In this document: positions 7,810 to 16,081 of the stretch, piece by piece
How the letters are laid out: every line of letters begins with the position of its first letter
Numbering within the stretch: the first letter of the stretch is position 1
NCBI RefSeq assembly: GCF_016745255.1
Contig: NZ_JADOEQ010000011.1
Span: 1 to 64,000, forward strand
Reading direction: 5' to 3'
Length of the DNA: 64,000 bases
From: Enterococcus sp. BWR-S5
Lineage (GTDB): Bacteria; Bacillota; Bacilli; Lactobacillales; Enterococcaceae
Made by a program: the position numbers and the translations under genes
The notes under the pieces: generated by a model
Told to the model about the DNA's origin: nothing
The model's database searches: none
The model's input: the letters and a program-made list of their open reading frames with translations, nothing else

Positions 7810-8691
7810 TTAATCCTTCGTCTCCAATTCATGAATCGTTGCAGAAACATGTTTCTGATAATATTGTTTTAACTCATCCATATTTTCCGACTCCAAATAA
7901 TAATCAAGGCTAAGTAAAATATTATGATAATCATGCTTGAAATCCAAAATCCCCTGATTGATTCCATCAATCCGTTGACTATATTCTTCCATATTCTTAT
8001 AGTATCTCTGCTTCTCTTCTTCATATTTCCTTGATAACAGAACATTTCTACAAAATAGATATACACCTAAAAATCCTCCTACCGCTGCGCTTACACCGTA
8101 AAAAATATTTTCTTCTACTGTAAATAATTGTGCAACAGCAATGGAAAGAACGACAACAAATAGATCAAAAAGAAGCTCCACACTAGAACGCTCATTTTTC
8201 ATGAAAAATTTGTAGAGTTCCTCCTTCTTTAACCTTCTCTTAACGTACATGCCTATTCCTAAAAGAAGAACTTGGAGAACTATAGCCAGAAGTATGTATG
8301 GGAAGGCCTCTCTTGCTTGCTCCAACTCAGCTGCCCCATCTAATACCAGATGTTGAAAAAGATAAGCTGCTATTTGGTAAATAGAGTAATACAAACAAGA
8401 GGAAATTGTAGCCACCGTTATACCCGTCAGCCAAGAAATTGAAAGAAGCAGTTTTGACAGCATAGTATTAAAAGTTAACATAAATAGAAAGGAGTAGAGC
8501 TTCAAATTAATGAACTGTTCCGCTTCACCAAAATTACGCCCTATCATCACACCAATAAATAGAAAAGGCAGCAAAGATACCGTCCACAGCAAAATTTTCT
8601 TTTTATTCAGTCGCTCAACAGATAGAAGCCCCAGCAATAATGAACTGCCTAACATCATGCTATACGTATAAACGTTTATTCCAAATTCCAT
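7810..8691 (-). CDS. AgrC-like membrane sensor with phospho-His but no ATPase domain
   Basis: This 293-residue protein has about six hydrophobic segments (residues 1-190), a further pair near 190-215, then a coiled/DHp region ending the protein. The HPK10-type phosphorylation motif FKHDYHNIL is present with His near 253, but the chain stops 40 residues later and has no N, G1 or G2 box of a histidine-kinase ATPase. A hairpin follows shortly after the stop, so no lost 3' part remains. The start MEFGINVY at 8691 has GGAGG 7 bases upstream. The gene is 22 bases downstream of a paralogue with the reverse defect (ATPase kept, His lost). I infer that it receives phosphate in trans from that partner. 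Confidence 0.8.
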   Translation of the reverse strand: MEFGINVYTYSMMLGSSLLLGLLSVERLNKKKILLWTVSLLPFLFIGVMIGRNFGEAEQFINLKLYSFLFMLTFNTMLSKLLLSISWLTGITVATISSCLYYSIYQIAAYLFQHLVLDGAAELEQAREAFPYILLAIVLQVLLLGIGMYVKRRLKKEELYKFFMKNERSSVELLFDLFVVVLSIAVAQLFTVEENIFYGVSAAVGGFLGVYLFCRNVLLSRKYEEEKQRYYKNMEEYSQRIDGINQGILDFKHDYHNILLSLDYYLESENMDELKQYYQKHVSATIHELETKD

Positions 8692-8713
8692 TTTTCTACC
8701 TCCAATCATCGAC

Positions 8714-10051
8714 TCAGCTAAGGGTTATTGTTGATACAAATTGATTATCTAATAGCTTGAATTCCACCTGAGTGTGAAAATCGCATAGCTTCGCTATATT
8801 AGAAAGACCGATACCGGAATGCTCTTCCTTCATTGTTTTCCCCCGCTGCTTCAATTCACTAATATTCATAGCCTCACGCTGACGACTATTAGAAATAATG
8901 ATTTTTCTTTGTCCATGCTCGTCTATGAAAAAGACTATATCAAGTTTTTTTTCCATTGTCATTTCAGCCGCATCAATTGCATTATCCAATAAGTTTCCCA
9001 ATATCCGAATAATTTTTACGGGGTCCTTAGTATCTGCTTGAAATTTTTCTAATACTTTCACGTTAAATGAAACCTGTCGCTGCTGTGCTTCCTGTTGTTT
9101 TGAAAAAAGAATTCCTTTGATAAAGTCTTCTTTTATATTACTGATTGTTCCCAGTTTCTTCGTGTATTCATTCAGTTCGTAATCCGATTCCGAAATGGTA
9201 TCTCTATAAAAATCTTTTAGTCCTGAAAGATTTTCAGCAACCAAATAGGAATCAATCGTTGATAAGATATCATAATACCTTTTCTTAAACATGAACACTT
9301 CGTCATGAGCCGTTTCAACGGAATGTCTGTATTGCTCTAAATTTTGAAAATATGCTTGCTGCTCGATAACTTTCTTTTGAGTCAACATAACGTTCTTGCA
9401 AAAAAAGTACACTGCACCTGACACTCCGGAAGTTACAGCAATAGAAATATAAAACGTATTATCCATAACAAACAATCGACCAACAGTGATGATAAAAACC
9501 AATAAACAGACACATAGTATAACATCTGTTATCGAAGATGGGTAATTGGTTAAGACGTCCAACAAGTTTGCCTTCTCACTTTTTCTTCTTATATCCACAG
9601 AAATTAGGAGAATGACACTATAAATCAATAGCGCAATCAGCAGATATCTCGTTGCAAAAAGCTGTGGCTCCTTAAAAAAGATAGCCCAATCTAGCTGACT
9701 AGGAAATAAATCGTCAAGCACATTCCCAATAATCGCATATACAGCTCTATAGAGGGCAGTGGATAAGCTGGCCAATACAAATGACAGCTTCCATGATATG
9801 CCTAAAAATCTTTTTGCCACAATCACATTTAAAGTTAAAGTTGATAGCATCGCAATCGGTAGAAAATTAACCCAGTCTTCTAGCTCCATACCCAAATATT
9901 GTACCCGTATACTAATGATGGAGACGATGAATAAGATAAGGTTCCACTTAATAAGTTGTTTGCGAGCCAATTGTTTGCCGTACAAGACTTCAATCATAAT
10001 AGGACTTGCGAATAATGTTGCATTCTGCGCTAAGTTATACCAAAATTCCAT
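8714..10051 (-). CDS. AgrC-like sensor kinase with ATPase domain but no conserved phospho-His
   Basis: This 445-residue membrane sensor of the HPK10/AgrC type has N-terminal hydrophobic segments (about residues 1-215), a DHp-like helix region and a GHKL ATPase. The ATPase boxes are visible as NLLDNAIDA (near 352-360) and HSGIGLSNI (near 412-420). At the position of the phospho-His the sequence reads FKKRYYDIL, whereas the downstream paralogue has FKHDYHNIL, so the acceptor His is replaced by Lys (near 257). An AHDE eight residues earlier is a less likely substitute. The start ATG at 10051 has AGGAGGTG upstream. It lies immediately downstream of a LytTR response regulator. The pair may work as a heterodimer, with this protein phosphorylating its partner. 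Confidence 0.82.
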   Translation of the reverse strand: MEFWYNLAQNATLFASPIMIEVLYGKQLARKQLIKWNLILFIVSIISIRVQYLGMELEDWVNFLPIAMLSTLTLNVIVAKRFLGISWKLSFVLASLSTALYRAVYAIIGNVLDDLFPSQLDWAIFFKEPQLFATRYLLIALLIYSVILLISVDIRRKSEKANLLDVLTNYPSSITDVILCVCLLVFIITVGRLFVMDNTFYISIAVTSGVSGAVYFFCKNVMLTQKKVIEQQAYFQNLEQYRHSVETAHDEVFMFKKRYYDILSTIDSYLVAENLSGLKDFYRDTISESDYELNEYTKKLGTISNIKEDFIKGILFSKQQEAQQRQVSFNVKVLEKFQADTKDPVKIIRILGNLLDNAIDAAEMTMEKKLDIVFFIDEHGQRKIIISNSRQREAMNISELKQRGKTMKEEHSGIGLSNIAKLCDFHTQVEFKLLDNQFVSTITLS

Positions 10052-10053
10052 CC

Positions 10054-10818
10054 TTATACACCTCCTGCAAGGACAGCCATTCTCTTCTTCATTCTTTTCA
10101 TAAAGCTTTTTGTTACAAAAATCAGATGGCCTGATTTAAATTTTATATACAGATCCTGTGGATTCAGTTCCTCCACATTTATCGGATTGATAATCATCGA
10201 TTGTGCCTCCGTATAAAATGAAGCAGAATCAAACAACTCTTTCATATTTCCTAAATAATTATTTACAAAAAAAGTTTCGTCTGTTAACTGTACCTTTACC
10301 TTCCTCTCTCTTGAGTAATTTTCCAAATAGAGGAACTTATTTCTGGGAATCAATCGCACCTGTTTCTGATCGCTAATACGAATAACCTCCTCCTCTTCCA
10401 ATTCTTTACACCACCGAATATAACTATCAGTGATTTTAAGGAACATCTCCAATAACTTGTGTTTCAATGCCCCGGCATCGGAGACGTCTCCTTTGTAGAT
10501 AAAGGAAAAGGGCTCGATATTGGCAGTCAAGGTGTCCATGGCCAATTCTTTATGGGCTGTTAAAAAAATAATCTTTGCGTAATAATCCTTTTCACGAATT
10601 TTCTTGCCTAAATCAATCCCTGTAACCTCTAACCCATAATCAATATCCAATAAATAGATATTAAACTCCCCTTCTATTTCCTTCAGTAAATCATCCGGAT
10701 GATCGTACACCTTGATATCATTAATATGATTTTCTTTCAGCTCGTATTTTGCCGAACGAGCAGCCTCTTCAATCCTTGTTCTTTCCAAATGAATATCTTC
10801 ACATATATATAGTTTCAT
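10054..10818 (-). CDS. LytTR-family (AgrA-like) response regulator
   Basis: This 254-residue response regulator has a receiver domain in residues 1-125 with the acidic pair CED, phospho-Asp in YLLDIDYG (about D58), T in FLTAHKE and the Lys in FIYKGD, so it should be phosphorylatable. The LytTR DNA-binding domain follows (LIPRNKFLYLENYSRER, VKVQLTDETFFVNNYLG, YIKFKSGHLIFV). The start MKLYICED at 10818 is chosen for its spacing to GAGGGG; the adjacent ATG at 10821 is possible. It leads an operon with the two sensor proteins. No AgrD-like peptide gene or AgrB-like processing protease was found next to it, so the signal is unknown. Confidence 0.88.
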   Translation of the reverse strand: MKLYICEDIHLERTRIEEAARSAKYELKENHINDIKVYDHPDDLLKEIEGEFNIYLLDIDYGLEVTGIDLGKKIREKDYYAKIIFLTAHKELAMDTLTANIEPFSFIYKGDVSDAGALKHKLLEMFLKITDSYIRWCKELEEEEVIRISDQKQVRLIPRNKFLYLENYSRERKVKVQLTDETFFVNNYLGNMKELFDSASFYTEAQSMIINPINVEELNPQDLYIKFKSGHLIFVTKSFMKRMKKRMAVLAGGV

Positions 10819-11150
10819 CATACATCCCCTCATCTTTGTAATTACCGCCTTTCAATTATACTCTCCTTAATACGCTAATAGCTTTAAACCCGAGTTGCGA
10901 TTTAAACAAAATCAAATTAATTTGTGTTTATTTTCAAAAATATTTAAAACTTAATCTTCTCTTTACAACTTGAAAAACACTTGAAGTCAATGAACGATAT
11001 CTATAGAATAAAAGAAACCACTTAAAGAAAGAGCTGTTATTCTTTCGTATCATAATTTCTTGAGGGGCTATCTATTAATGTAAAAATAAATCACCTAATT
11101 GTTTACTTTGAATATATAAGTCACATAGCATAAAAGGAGGAGAAAAGTAT
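10819..11150. other. Divergent intergenic region without a gene
   Basis: About 330 AT-rich bases separate the response regulator (minus) from the MoxR operon (plus). I looked on both strands for a short peptide gene (an AgrD-type signal) and saw only very short frames without ribosome sites. The region must hold the promoters of both operons; no confident hexamer pair was found. A strong ribosome site AAAGGAGGAG precedes the MoxR gene. Confidence 0.5.
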
Positions 11151-12089
11151 ATGCATTCATCAGCCCATGAAAAGCTCAATCAGCTGATTAACGAAATGGA
11201 AAAGGTTATTCTTGGCAAACGGGAAGTACTTCAGCTAACCGTCACCGCCTTTTTGGCAGGCGGCCATGTACTTTTCGAGGATATTCCCGGAGTCGGTAAA
11301 ACGATGATGGTTAAAACCTTGGCAAAAGCCATTCACGGTTCATTCAGCCGTATACAGTTTACACCGGATTTATTACCAAGCGATATTCTTGGTATCTCGG
11401 TTTATAATGCAGCAGCACAAACATTTGAATTTCATCAAGGACCGATTTTTACTACTATACTGCTTGCAGACGAAATTAATCGAACAACCCCACGAACACA
11501 AGCAGCTCTATTGGAAGCAATGTCTGAAAATCACGTAACAATTGATAACCATACCTACCCATTAGATGAACATTTTTTTGTTCTGGCAACTCAAAACCCG
11601 ATTGAATATGAAGGTACCTATCCTTTACCTGAGGCACAGCTGGACCGTTTTCTCTTTCGATTGCATATTGGCTATCCTGAATTCTCAGACGAATTGGATT
11701 TATTATTGAACAATCAACAGGATAAGCTGAATCAGATTCGCCAAATCGTGACAGCAGCAGAGCTTTCCCAGATGAAGAAGCTTGTAGCCGACGTCTACGT
11801 TGATCCTCAAATTGCACGCTATGCATTGCAGCTGGTTCATGCGACTCGCAATCATGATGGTGTTGCACTTGGTGTAAGTCCTCGAGGAGCCGTTGCCTTT
11901 TTGCAAGCTGCTAAAGCCTATGCCTTCGTTAATGGACGGACATTTGTCACTCCTGATGATTTACAGCACGTTTTACCTGCGACCTTTGGGCATCGTCTAT
12001 TACTGAAAAGCAGGAGTACTTCTACTGAGGTAGTGCTGGGAATACTGGAACAGATTGTTAAACGAGTCCCTGTACCAGTTAGGAGATGA
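11151..12089 (+). CDS. MoxR-family AAA+ ATPase
   Basis: This 312-residue cytoplasmic ATPase has Walker A GVGKT (residues 47-51), Walker B ILLADEINR (about 103-111), a sensor region LATQNPIEYEGTYPLPEAQLDRF and a C-terminal lid domain. MoxR proteins act as chaperone-like ATPases, usually beside DUF58 and membrane transglutaminase proteins, exactly as here. It overlaps the next gene by four bases (ATGA), implying translational coupling. The start at 11151 has AAAGGAGGAG. The substrate is unknown. Confidence 0.93.
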   Translation: MHSSAHEKLNQLINEMEKVILGKREVLQLTVTAFLAGGHVLFEDIPGVGKTMMVKTLAKAIHGSFSRIQFTPDLLPSDILGISVYNAAAQTFEFHQGPIFTTILLADEINRTTPRTQAALLEAMSENHVTIDNHTYPLDEHFFVLATQNPIEYEGTYPLPEAQLDRFLFRLHIGYPEFSDELDLLLNNQQDKLNQIRQIVTAAELSQMKKLVADVYVDPQIARYALQLVHATRNHDGVALGVSPRGAVAFLQAAKAYAFVNGRTFVTPDDLQHVLPATFGHRLLLKSRSTSTEVVLGILEQIVKRVPVPVRR

Positions 12090-13162
12090 CAATGAAAAGC
12101 CATTCTCTGAAAAATATATTGCGAGCGACATTGGTTTTATTTTTTTATCTTGCTTTATTTCTCTACGCAGTCGTTTTTAATAATTCAAGTGGCTGGATGC
12201 TGCTCTTCTTTCTTTCCTTTTTACTGATTGGCAACCTGATAAGCTTGATACCGGCACATAAGAAAATTCATCTGGAGATGCTCGAGAATAGTACTTACCG
12301 TGTTGGAGACAGCAGCAGATTAATGGCTGAAGTATACGCAATGCGCCCTTTTCTTTTGCCGCTGAATTGTCTGACTCTTGCTTTTCCGAGTACTGACAAA
12401 AAAGAAGTCCCATTCTTTTTGGCTTATACAGGAAAAAGAAAGGAACTAACCTTTCACTGGACACCTAAAACAAGAGGCTATTTTTCGGTATTACCTGTCA
12501 CTTTTTCCAGTACAGACTTTCTGAAGCTAATTACAAAAGAGTCTGTTCAACAGCTAACTGGTCAATTTCCAGTACTTCCGAAACAAGAGGATGAACTGGC
12601 ACGTAAGCTATTACAAGGCATCCTGCTTGTTGAGCCGAATTTCTATGTACCCCTGGGAAATCGAACTTTTATGATTCGTAATTTCCGTGGACACCAATCA
12701 GGTGATCCTTTACGGATGATTGATTGGAAGCAATCAAGCAAAAGGAATGAATTAATCGTTAAAGAATATGAACAGGAGCAAGAGCAGAAGACCTGTATCG
12801 TATTTTATGGTCAGCAGCACACACAATTTGAAAAGCTGCTTTCTATTTTTTTCTCTGTTAGTCAACAGCTAAGTGAAAAAATGCCCTATACAACCCAGCT
12901 GCTGGCAGAGTATCCTTCTGAAATACCGGAAGAATATATACTGGCTGCGCTTCAACCGCTTTCAGAAGAAGTAACCATACCCTTGCACTCAAATAAAAAG
13001 CTGATTATTTTTGCTCCTGAGCTGACACAACACTTGGAAAATCAGCTGCAGATACTATCTAAAACCAATGAACTATTGCTTATCACATTTAAAGCGGAGC
13101 GACTTTATCTCCAATATAACGAGCAGGTCATCGACATTGAAACAATGGAGGTGCAGCAATGA
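12086..13162 (+). CDS. DUF58 membrane protein
   Basis: This 358-residue partner protein has two adjacent hydrophobic helices near residues 14-55 and the DUF58 signature YMIRNFRGHQSGDP/MIDWKQSSKR around residues 190-220, followed by a von Willebrand A-like fold. DUF58 proteins accompany MoxR ATPases and are thought to help assemble or activate envelope complexes. Four-base overlaps join it to both neighbours, so the three genes form one operon. Confidence 0.9.
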   Translation: MTMKSHSLKNILRATLVLFFYLALFLYAVVFNNSSGWMLLFFLSFLLIGNLISLIPAHKKIHLEMLENSTYRVGDSSRLMAEVYAMRPFLLPLNCLTLAFPSTDKKEVPFFLAYTGKRKELTFHWTPKTRGYFSVLPVTFSSTDFLKLITKESVQQLTGQFPVLPKQEDELARKLLQGILLVEPNFYVPLGNRTFMIRNFRGHQSGDPLRMIDWKQSSKRNELIVKEYEQEQEQKTCIVFYGQQHTQFEKLLSIFFSVSQQLSEKMPYTTQLLAEYPSEIPEEYILAALQPLSEEVTIPLHSNKKLIIFAPELTQHLENQLQILSKTNELLLITFKAERLYLQYNEQVIDIETMEVQQ

Positions 13163-15339
13163 AGACGCGTGTAACACAAAACTGGCTGTTCGCTTTATTG
13201 GCTTTCTTGATTCTGATGATTGCTAGTCCTCCCTTCCTTGAGGTCTATCAGCTTGAGAACAACCTGTTTTTCACCGGCATGCTGGCAGCTATCTGTTTGA
13301 TTACCTTGCTGTCCAAATATTTTCTAATCACCTTTCCACTTTACCTGATTAGTTATGCTGTGTTGCTATATAGTTACTTTCCGTTAGGACTTCCCTTCAA
13401 TTTTGAATGGGTTGGTACGTTCTTTAGCACAATCGTACTTTCTTACAACCAGATTGTGTCAGGAGAACTGAATTATATGCCTCAAATGATTGCTTTGGTT
13501 ATTATTCTTTTTTTCCTGATTGCCTTAGCAGTACTAATGATTCACTATGAGCGTCTATGGCTGAGCTATCTATTGATTGTCGGATACCATTTACTTTTAG
13601 CTGTCTTTAACCAGTTGCAGCTTGGCAGCTCGCTAATCTTAATCACCTGCTTAGCATTACTCTTTCATCAATTGAAAAAGCTGCCTGATGGCATAAAATT
13701 GTTCAAAAAGGGACAACTGCTCCTTCTTAGTATAGTTGTGTTGGCATTTCTTATAGGAAGCGCCTATTCCTTTCAGCAATTAGTCCCACAGGTTAGAAGC
13801 TTCTTGTTTATAAAAACAGGGGCTGTTCGTGAGTATTTTAATGGTCAAGGGCTTTACCAGCATATCGCTCAATATGGGCAGTCAGGTCTTTCTAAAAGCG
13901 GCTTTAGTGAGAATGATCAACAGCTGGGCGGTCCTTTACTTGATGACACAACGGTTGTCTTTACCGCCTTGCAGCAGGCGCCTCATTATTGGCGTATTGA
14001 GACAAAAGATTCTTATACCGGAAAAGGATGGGAAAATTTTTCAAGCTCACTTCACTTTATTGGAAACCAAGAGACATTACTCCTTGAAGACAGCAGTTAT
14101 GTCGGTGCATTAGGACCCGAAACAACTATTGATTTATCCTTCACAGGTGCCGTTTCCTATCTGCCGCAGCCTTATGGCAGAATACAGCTGCCTCTTGGCG
14201 GAATCGGCGGTGTTGAGGAAATCGCGGAAAAAGATCGAATCAACTTAAAGGAAGCACCAAAAGACTTGCAGCTTTTCTGGCAGGAGCCCATTTATGAGGA
14301 AGCAGAGCTGCAGCAAGTTGTCTTCCCCGACTACAGTCTAAATGATTGGCAAGCTCTCGCTGAACGTGGGTTAACCATCCATGACCTTACCTACCCTGAT
14401 AGCGTATCAGCTCGTACCATCGCATTAGCGAACGAGTTGACTCATAGCGAGACAAGCCTCTATGGAAAAGTAAAGGCTATTGAGCAATATTTAAAAACCA
14501 GTCCGGAGTTTCGTTACTCTAAAACAGATACTTCGTATCCTGCAAACAATCAGGATTATGTCGATCATTTTCTGTTTGATTCAAAGGTTGGGTATTGCGA
14601 TAACTTTTCCACAGCGATGGTTATTTTACTTCGTACACAAGGAATTCCCAGCAGATGGGCGAAGGGGTTTGCTCCCGGCGAAGTTACCAATGCTGAAAAC
14701 GGACTTCAAGAATATACAATTAGAAACAGTCACGCTCACTCTTGGCCGGAGGTCTATTTTGACGGCTATGGCTGGCTTCCCTTTGAGCCAACACCGAGTT
14801 TTAATAACCCGGCTGTACCTGACGAACAGTCTCAAGAAAGTTCAACAGCTTCTGAAAGTCAGGAAGCAAGTACATCTGTCGATACCAATGAAACTGGAGA
14901 ATCCAGTCAGCCATCTGCTTCAAGTGACAGCAGTACCAAAAATGAACCGACAACACCGGCTATTGACTGGTTATCCATACTCAAATGGATTGGCGGCGGC
15001 ATCAGTTTGCTTCTTGTTTTGATTGGCACGTATCTTTTGAAGAATTATCAATTTTCAATTCGTTTCTATCTCTATCGACGATTCAAACCAACTGATTATT
15101 CAAAAGCTTATTTACTGCTTTTAAAGGAAGCTGAAAAACGCTGCTTTAGAGAAACAAACGAGCCTCTTGAACATTTCGCCAAGCAGTTTGAACAGGAGAA
15201 CCCTCAGTTCGAAGGAAGTTTTCTCGCACTTACAAAGCTGTACGAGCAACTGATTTACAGCAATCAACCAGTGAACACTCATGAATGGAACACATTACTG
15301 GATCGAACAGCCAGTCTTTTGGTGGTCTCTTCTAAGTAG
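13159..15339 (+). CDS. Membrane transglutaminase-like protein (TgpA type)
   Basis: This 726-residue protein has about six or seven transmembrane helices in residues 1-215 and a large extracytoplasmic part with a transglutaminase-like core. The catalytic triad is visible: Cys in KVGYCDNFSTA (about 481), His in NSHAHSWPEVY (about 525) and Asp in YFDGYGW (about 534). A Ser/Thr/Glu-rich linker (about 553-600) leads to a last transmembrane helix (WIGGGISLLLVLIGTYLL) and a cytoplasmic DUF4129-like tail. With MoxR and DUF58 it forms a standard operon. The substrate is unknown; a cell-envelope protein is likely. Confidence 0.9.
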   Translation: MKTRVTQNWLFALLAFLILMIASPPFLEVYQLENNLFFTGMLAAICLITLLSKYFLITFPLYLISYAVLLYSYFPLGLPFNFEWVGTFFSTIVLSYNQIVSGELNYMPQMIALVIILFFLIALAVLMIHYERLWLSYLLIVGYHLLLAVFNQLQLGSSLILITCLALLFHQLKKLPDGIKLFKKGQLLLLSIVVLAFLIGSAYSFQQLVPQVRSFLFIKTGAVREYFNGQGLYQHIAQYGQSGLSKSGFSENDQQLGGPLLDDTTVVFTALQQAPHYWRIETKDSYTGKGWENFSSSLHFIGNQETLLLEDSSYVGALGPETTIDLSFTGAVSYLPQPYGRIQLPLGGIGGVEEIAEKDRINLKEAPKDLQLFWQEPIYEEAELQQVVFPDYSLNDWQALAERGLTIHDLTYPDSVSARTIALANELTHSETSLYGKVKAIEQYLKTSPEFRYSKTDTSYPANNQDYVDHFLFDSKVGYCDNFSTAMVILLRTQGIPSRWAKGFAPGEVTNAENGLQEYTIRNSHAHSWPEVYFDGYGWLPFEPTPSFNNPAVPDEQSQESSTASESQEASTSVDTNETGESSQPSASSDSSTKNEPTTPAIDWLSILKWIGGGISLLLVLIGTYLLKNYQFSIRFYLYRRFKPTDYSKAYLLLLKEAEKRCFRETNEPLEHFAKQFEQENPQFEGSFLALTKLYEQLIYSNQPVNTHEWNTLLDRTASLLVVSSK

Positions 15340-15352
15340 CATTATTAAGGCT

Positions 15353-15402
15353 GAAGCCTCGGAAGAAAATCTTTTTTGATTTTCTTCCGGGGCTTCTTTG
15401 AC
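15353..15402 (+). terminator. Terminator of the MoxR operon
   Basis: Nineteen-base arms (GAAGCCTCGGAAGAAAATC and its near-perfect complement) enclose a T6 loop and are followed by TTT. It lies 14 bases after the transglutaminase stop. Confidence 0.85.
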
Positions 15403-15506
15403 ATTTATTTCAATGAATGTTCTTCACATTCACGTCGAATATACGTATCAAAATCGGTCGGCTTTCTTTCAAGAAGCCAACTCAGTACATTACTGTTTTC
15501 TCCCTT

Positions 15507-15552
15507 AAAAAAAAATACACATTCATAGAAACAATTTTCCGTGAATGTGTAT
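15507..15552 (-). terminator. Terminator of the thioredoxin-like gene
   Basis: On the minus strand ATACACATTCA pairs with TGAATGTGTAT across a 16-base loop and is followed by eight T residues. It lies 13 bases after the stop of the thioredoxin-like gene. Confidence 0.85.
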
Positions 15553-15564
15553 CCTATTTTGTCT

Positions 15565-15903
15565 TCATCCCTCAACGTTTTCTTTCCCAAAGGTGTAAAG
15601 ACGATCCAAATCAAATGTCAGCTTTTGAAACTGTACAAAACGACCTTCTCGTATATATTCTTTGCCATTTATAAACAACAGTAATGTCGGTGCTGAAAAC
15701 ACTTGGTAAGCCGCCGTAACCTGCGGAACCTCTGCTCCATCTACTTCTCCCAATGCAATATCAGGATAGCTTTTTAGCAGCTCTTTAAGCTTCGGTAAGA
15801 CAGAATGGCAAACAGAGCAATCCGGCTGAGACACATAGATAAACGCAAACTCATGCGCTTCAATAAAATGACCAATTGCTTCTATTTGATGTAATTTGAC
15901 CAT
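15565..15903 (-). CDS. Thioredoxin-family protein
   Basis: This 112-residue cytoplasmic protein has a thioredoxin fold. The redox motif is CSVC within YVSQPDCSVCHSVLPKLKELL, replacing the usual CGPC, and the cis-Pro is in FSAPTLLLFING. The start MVKLHQIEA at 15903 has AAGGAG eight bases upstream; an upstream in-frame ATG at 15945 lacks a site. It is a single gene with its own terminator. It is probably a thiol-disulfide oxidoreductase or a bacillithiol/monothiol-type helper; the exact partner is unknown. Confidence 0.85.
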   Translation of the reverse strand: MVKLHQIEAIGHFIEAHEFAFIYVSQPDCSVCHSVLPKLKELLKSYPDIALGEVDGAEVPQVTAAYQVFSAPTLLLFINGKEYIREGRFVQFQKLTFDLDRLYTFGKENVEG

Positions 15904-16081
15904 TGAATCAGCTCCTTTTCTTAATGCCCCATTACTATAGCACAATCTGATGGGAAAAGGCGATCTAGTTGCCTGAGGGAGTCAATCCAGAGCTAACAAT
16001 ACTGGTGAGCTATATGCGTTTGTTTTGTTTCCATTTTCTATCTATGTTACGGTTTTTATAAGAAGACAAGGAGGAATCGAA

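Noticed and set aside
10819-11150. Search for an AgrD-like signal peptide gene
   Set aside because: Only frames of about a dozen codons without ribosome sites were found.
15405-15614. 69-codon minus-strand frame after the thioredoxin-like gene
   Set aside because: It overlaps the end of the thioredoxin-like gene in another frame and contains that gene's hairpin terminator with its T-run (15507-15552); no ribosome site.
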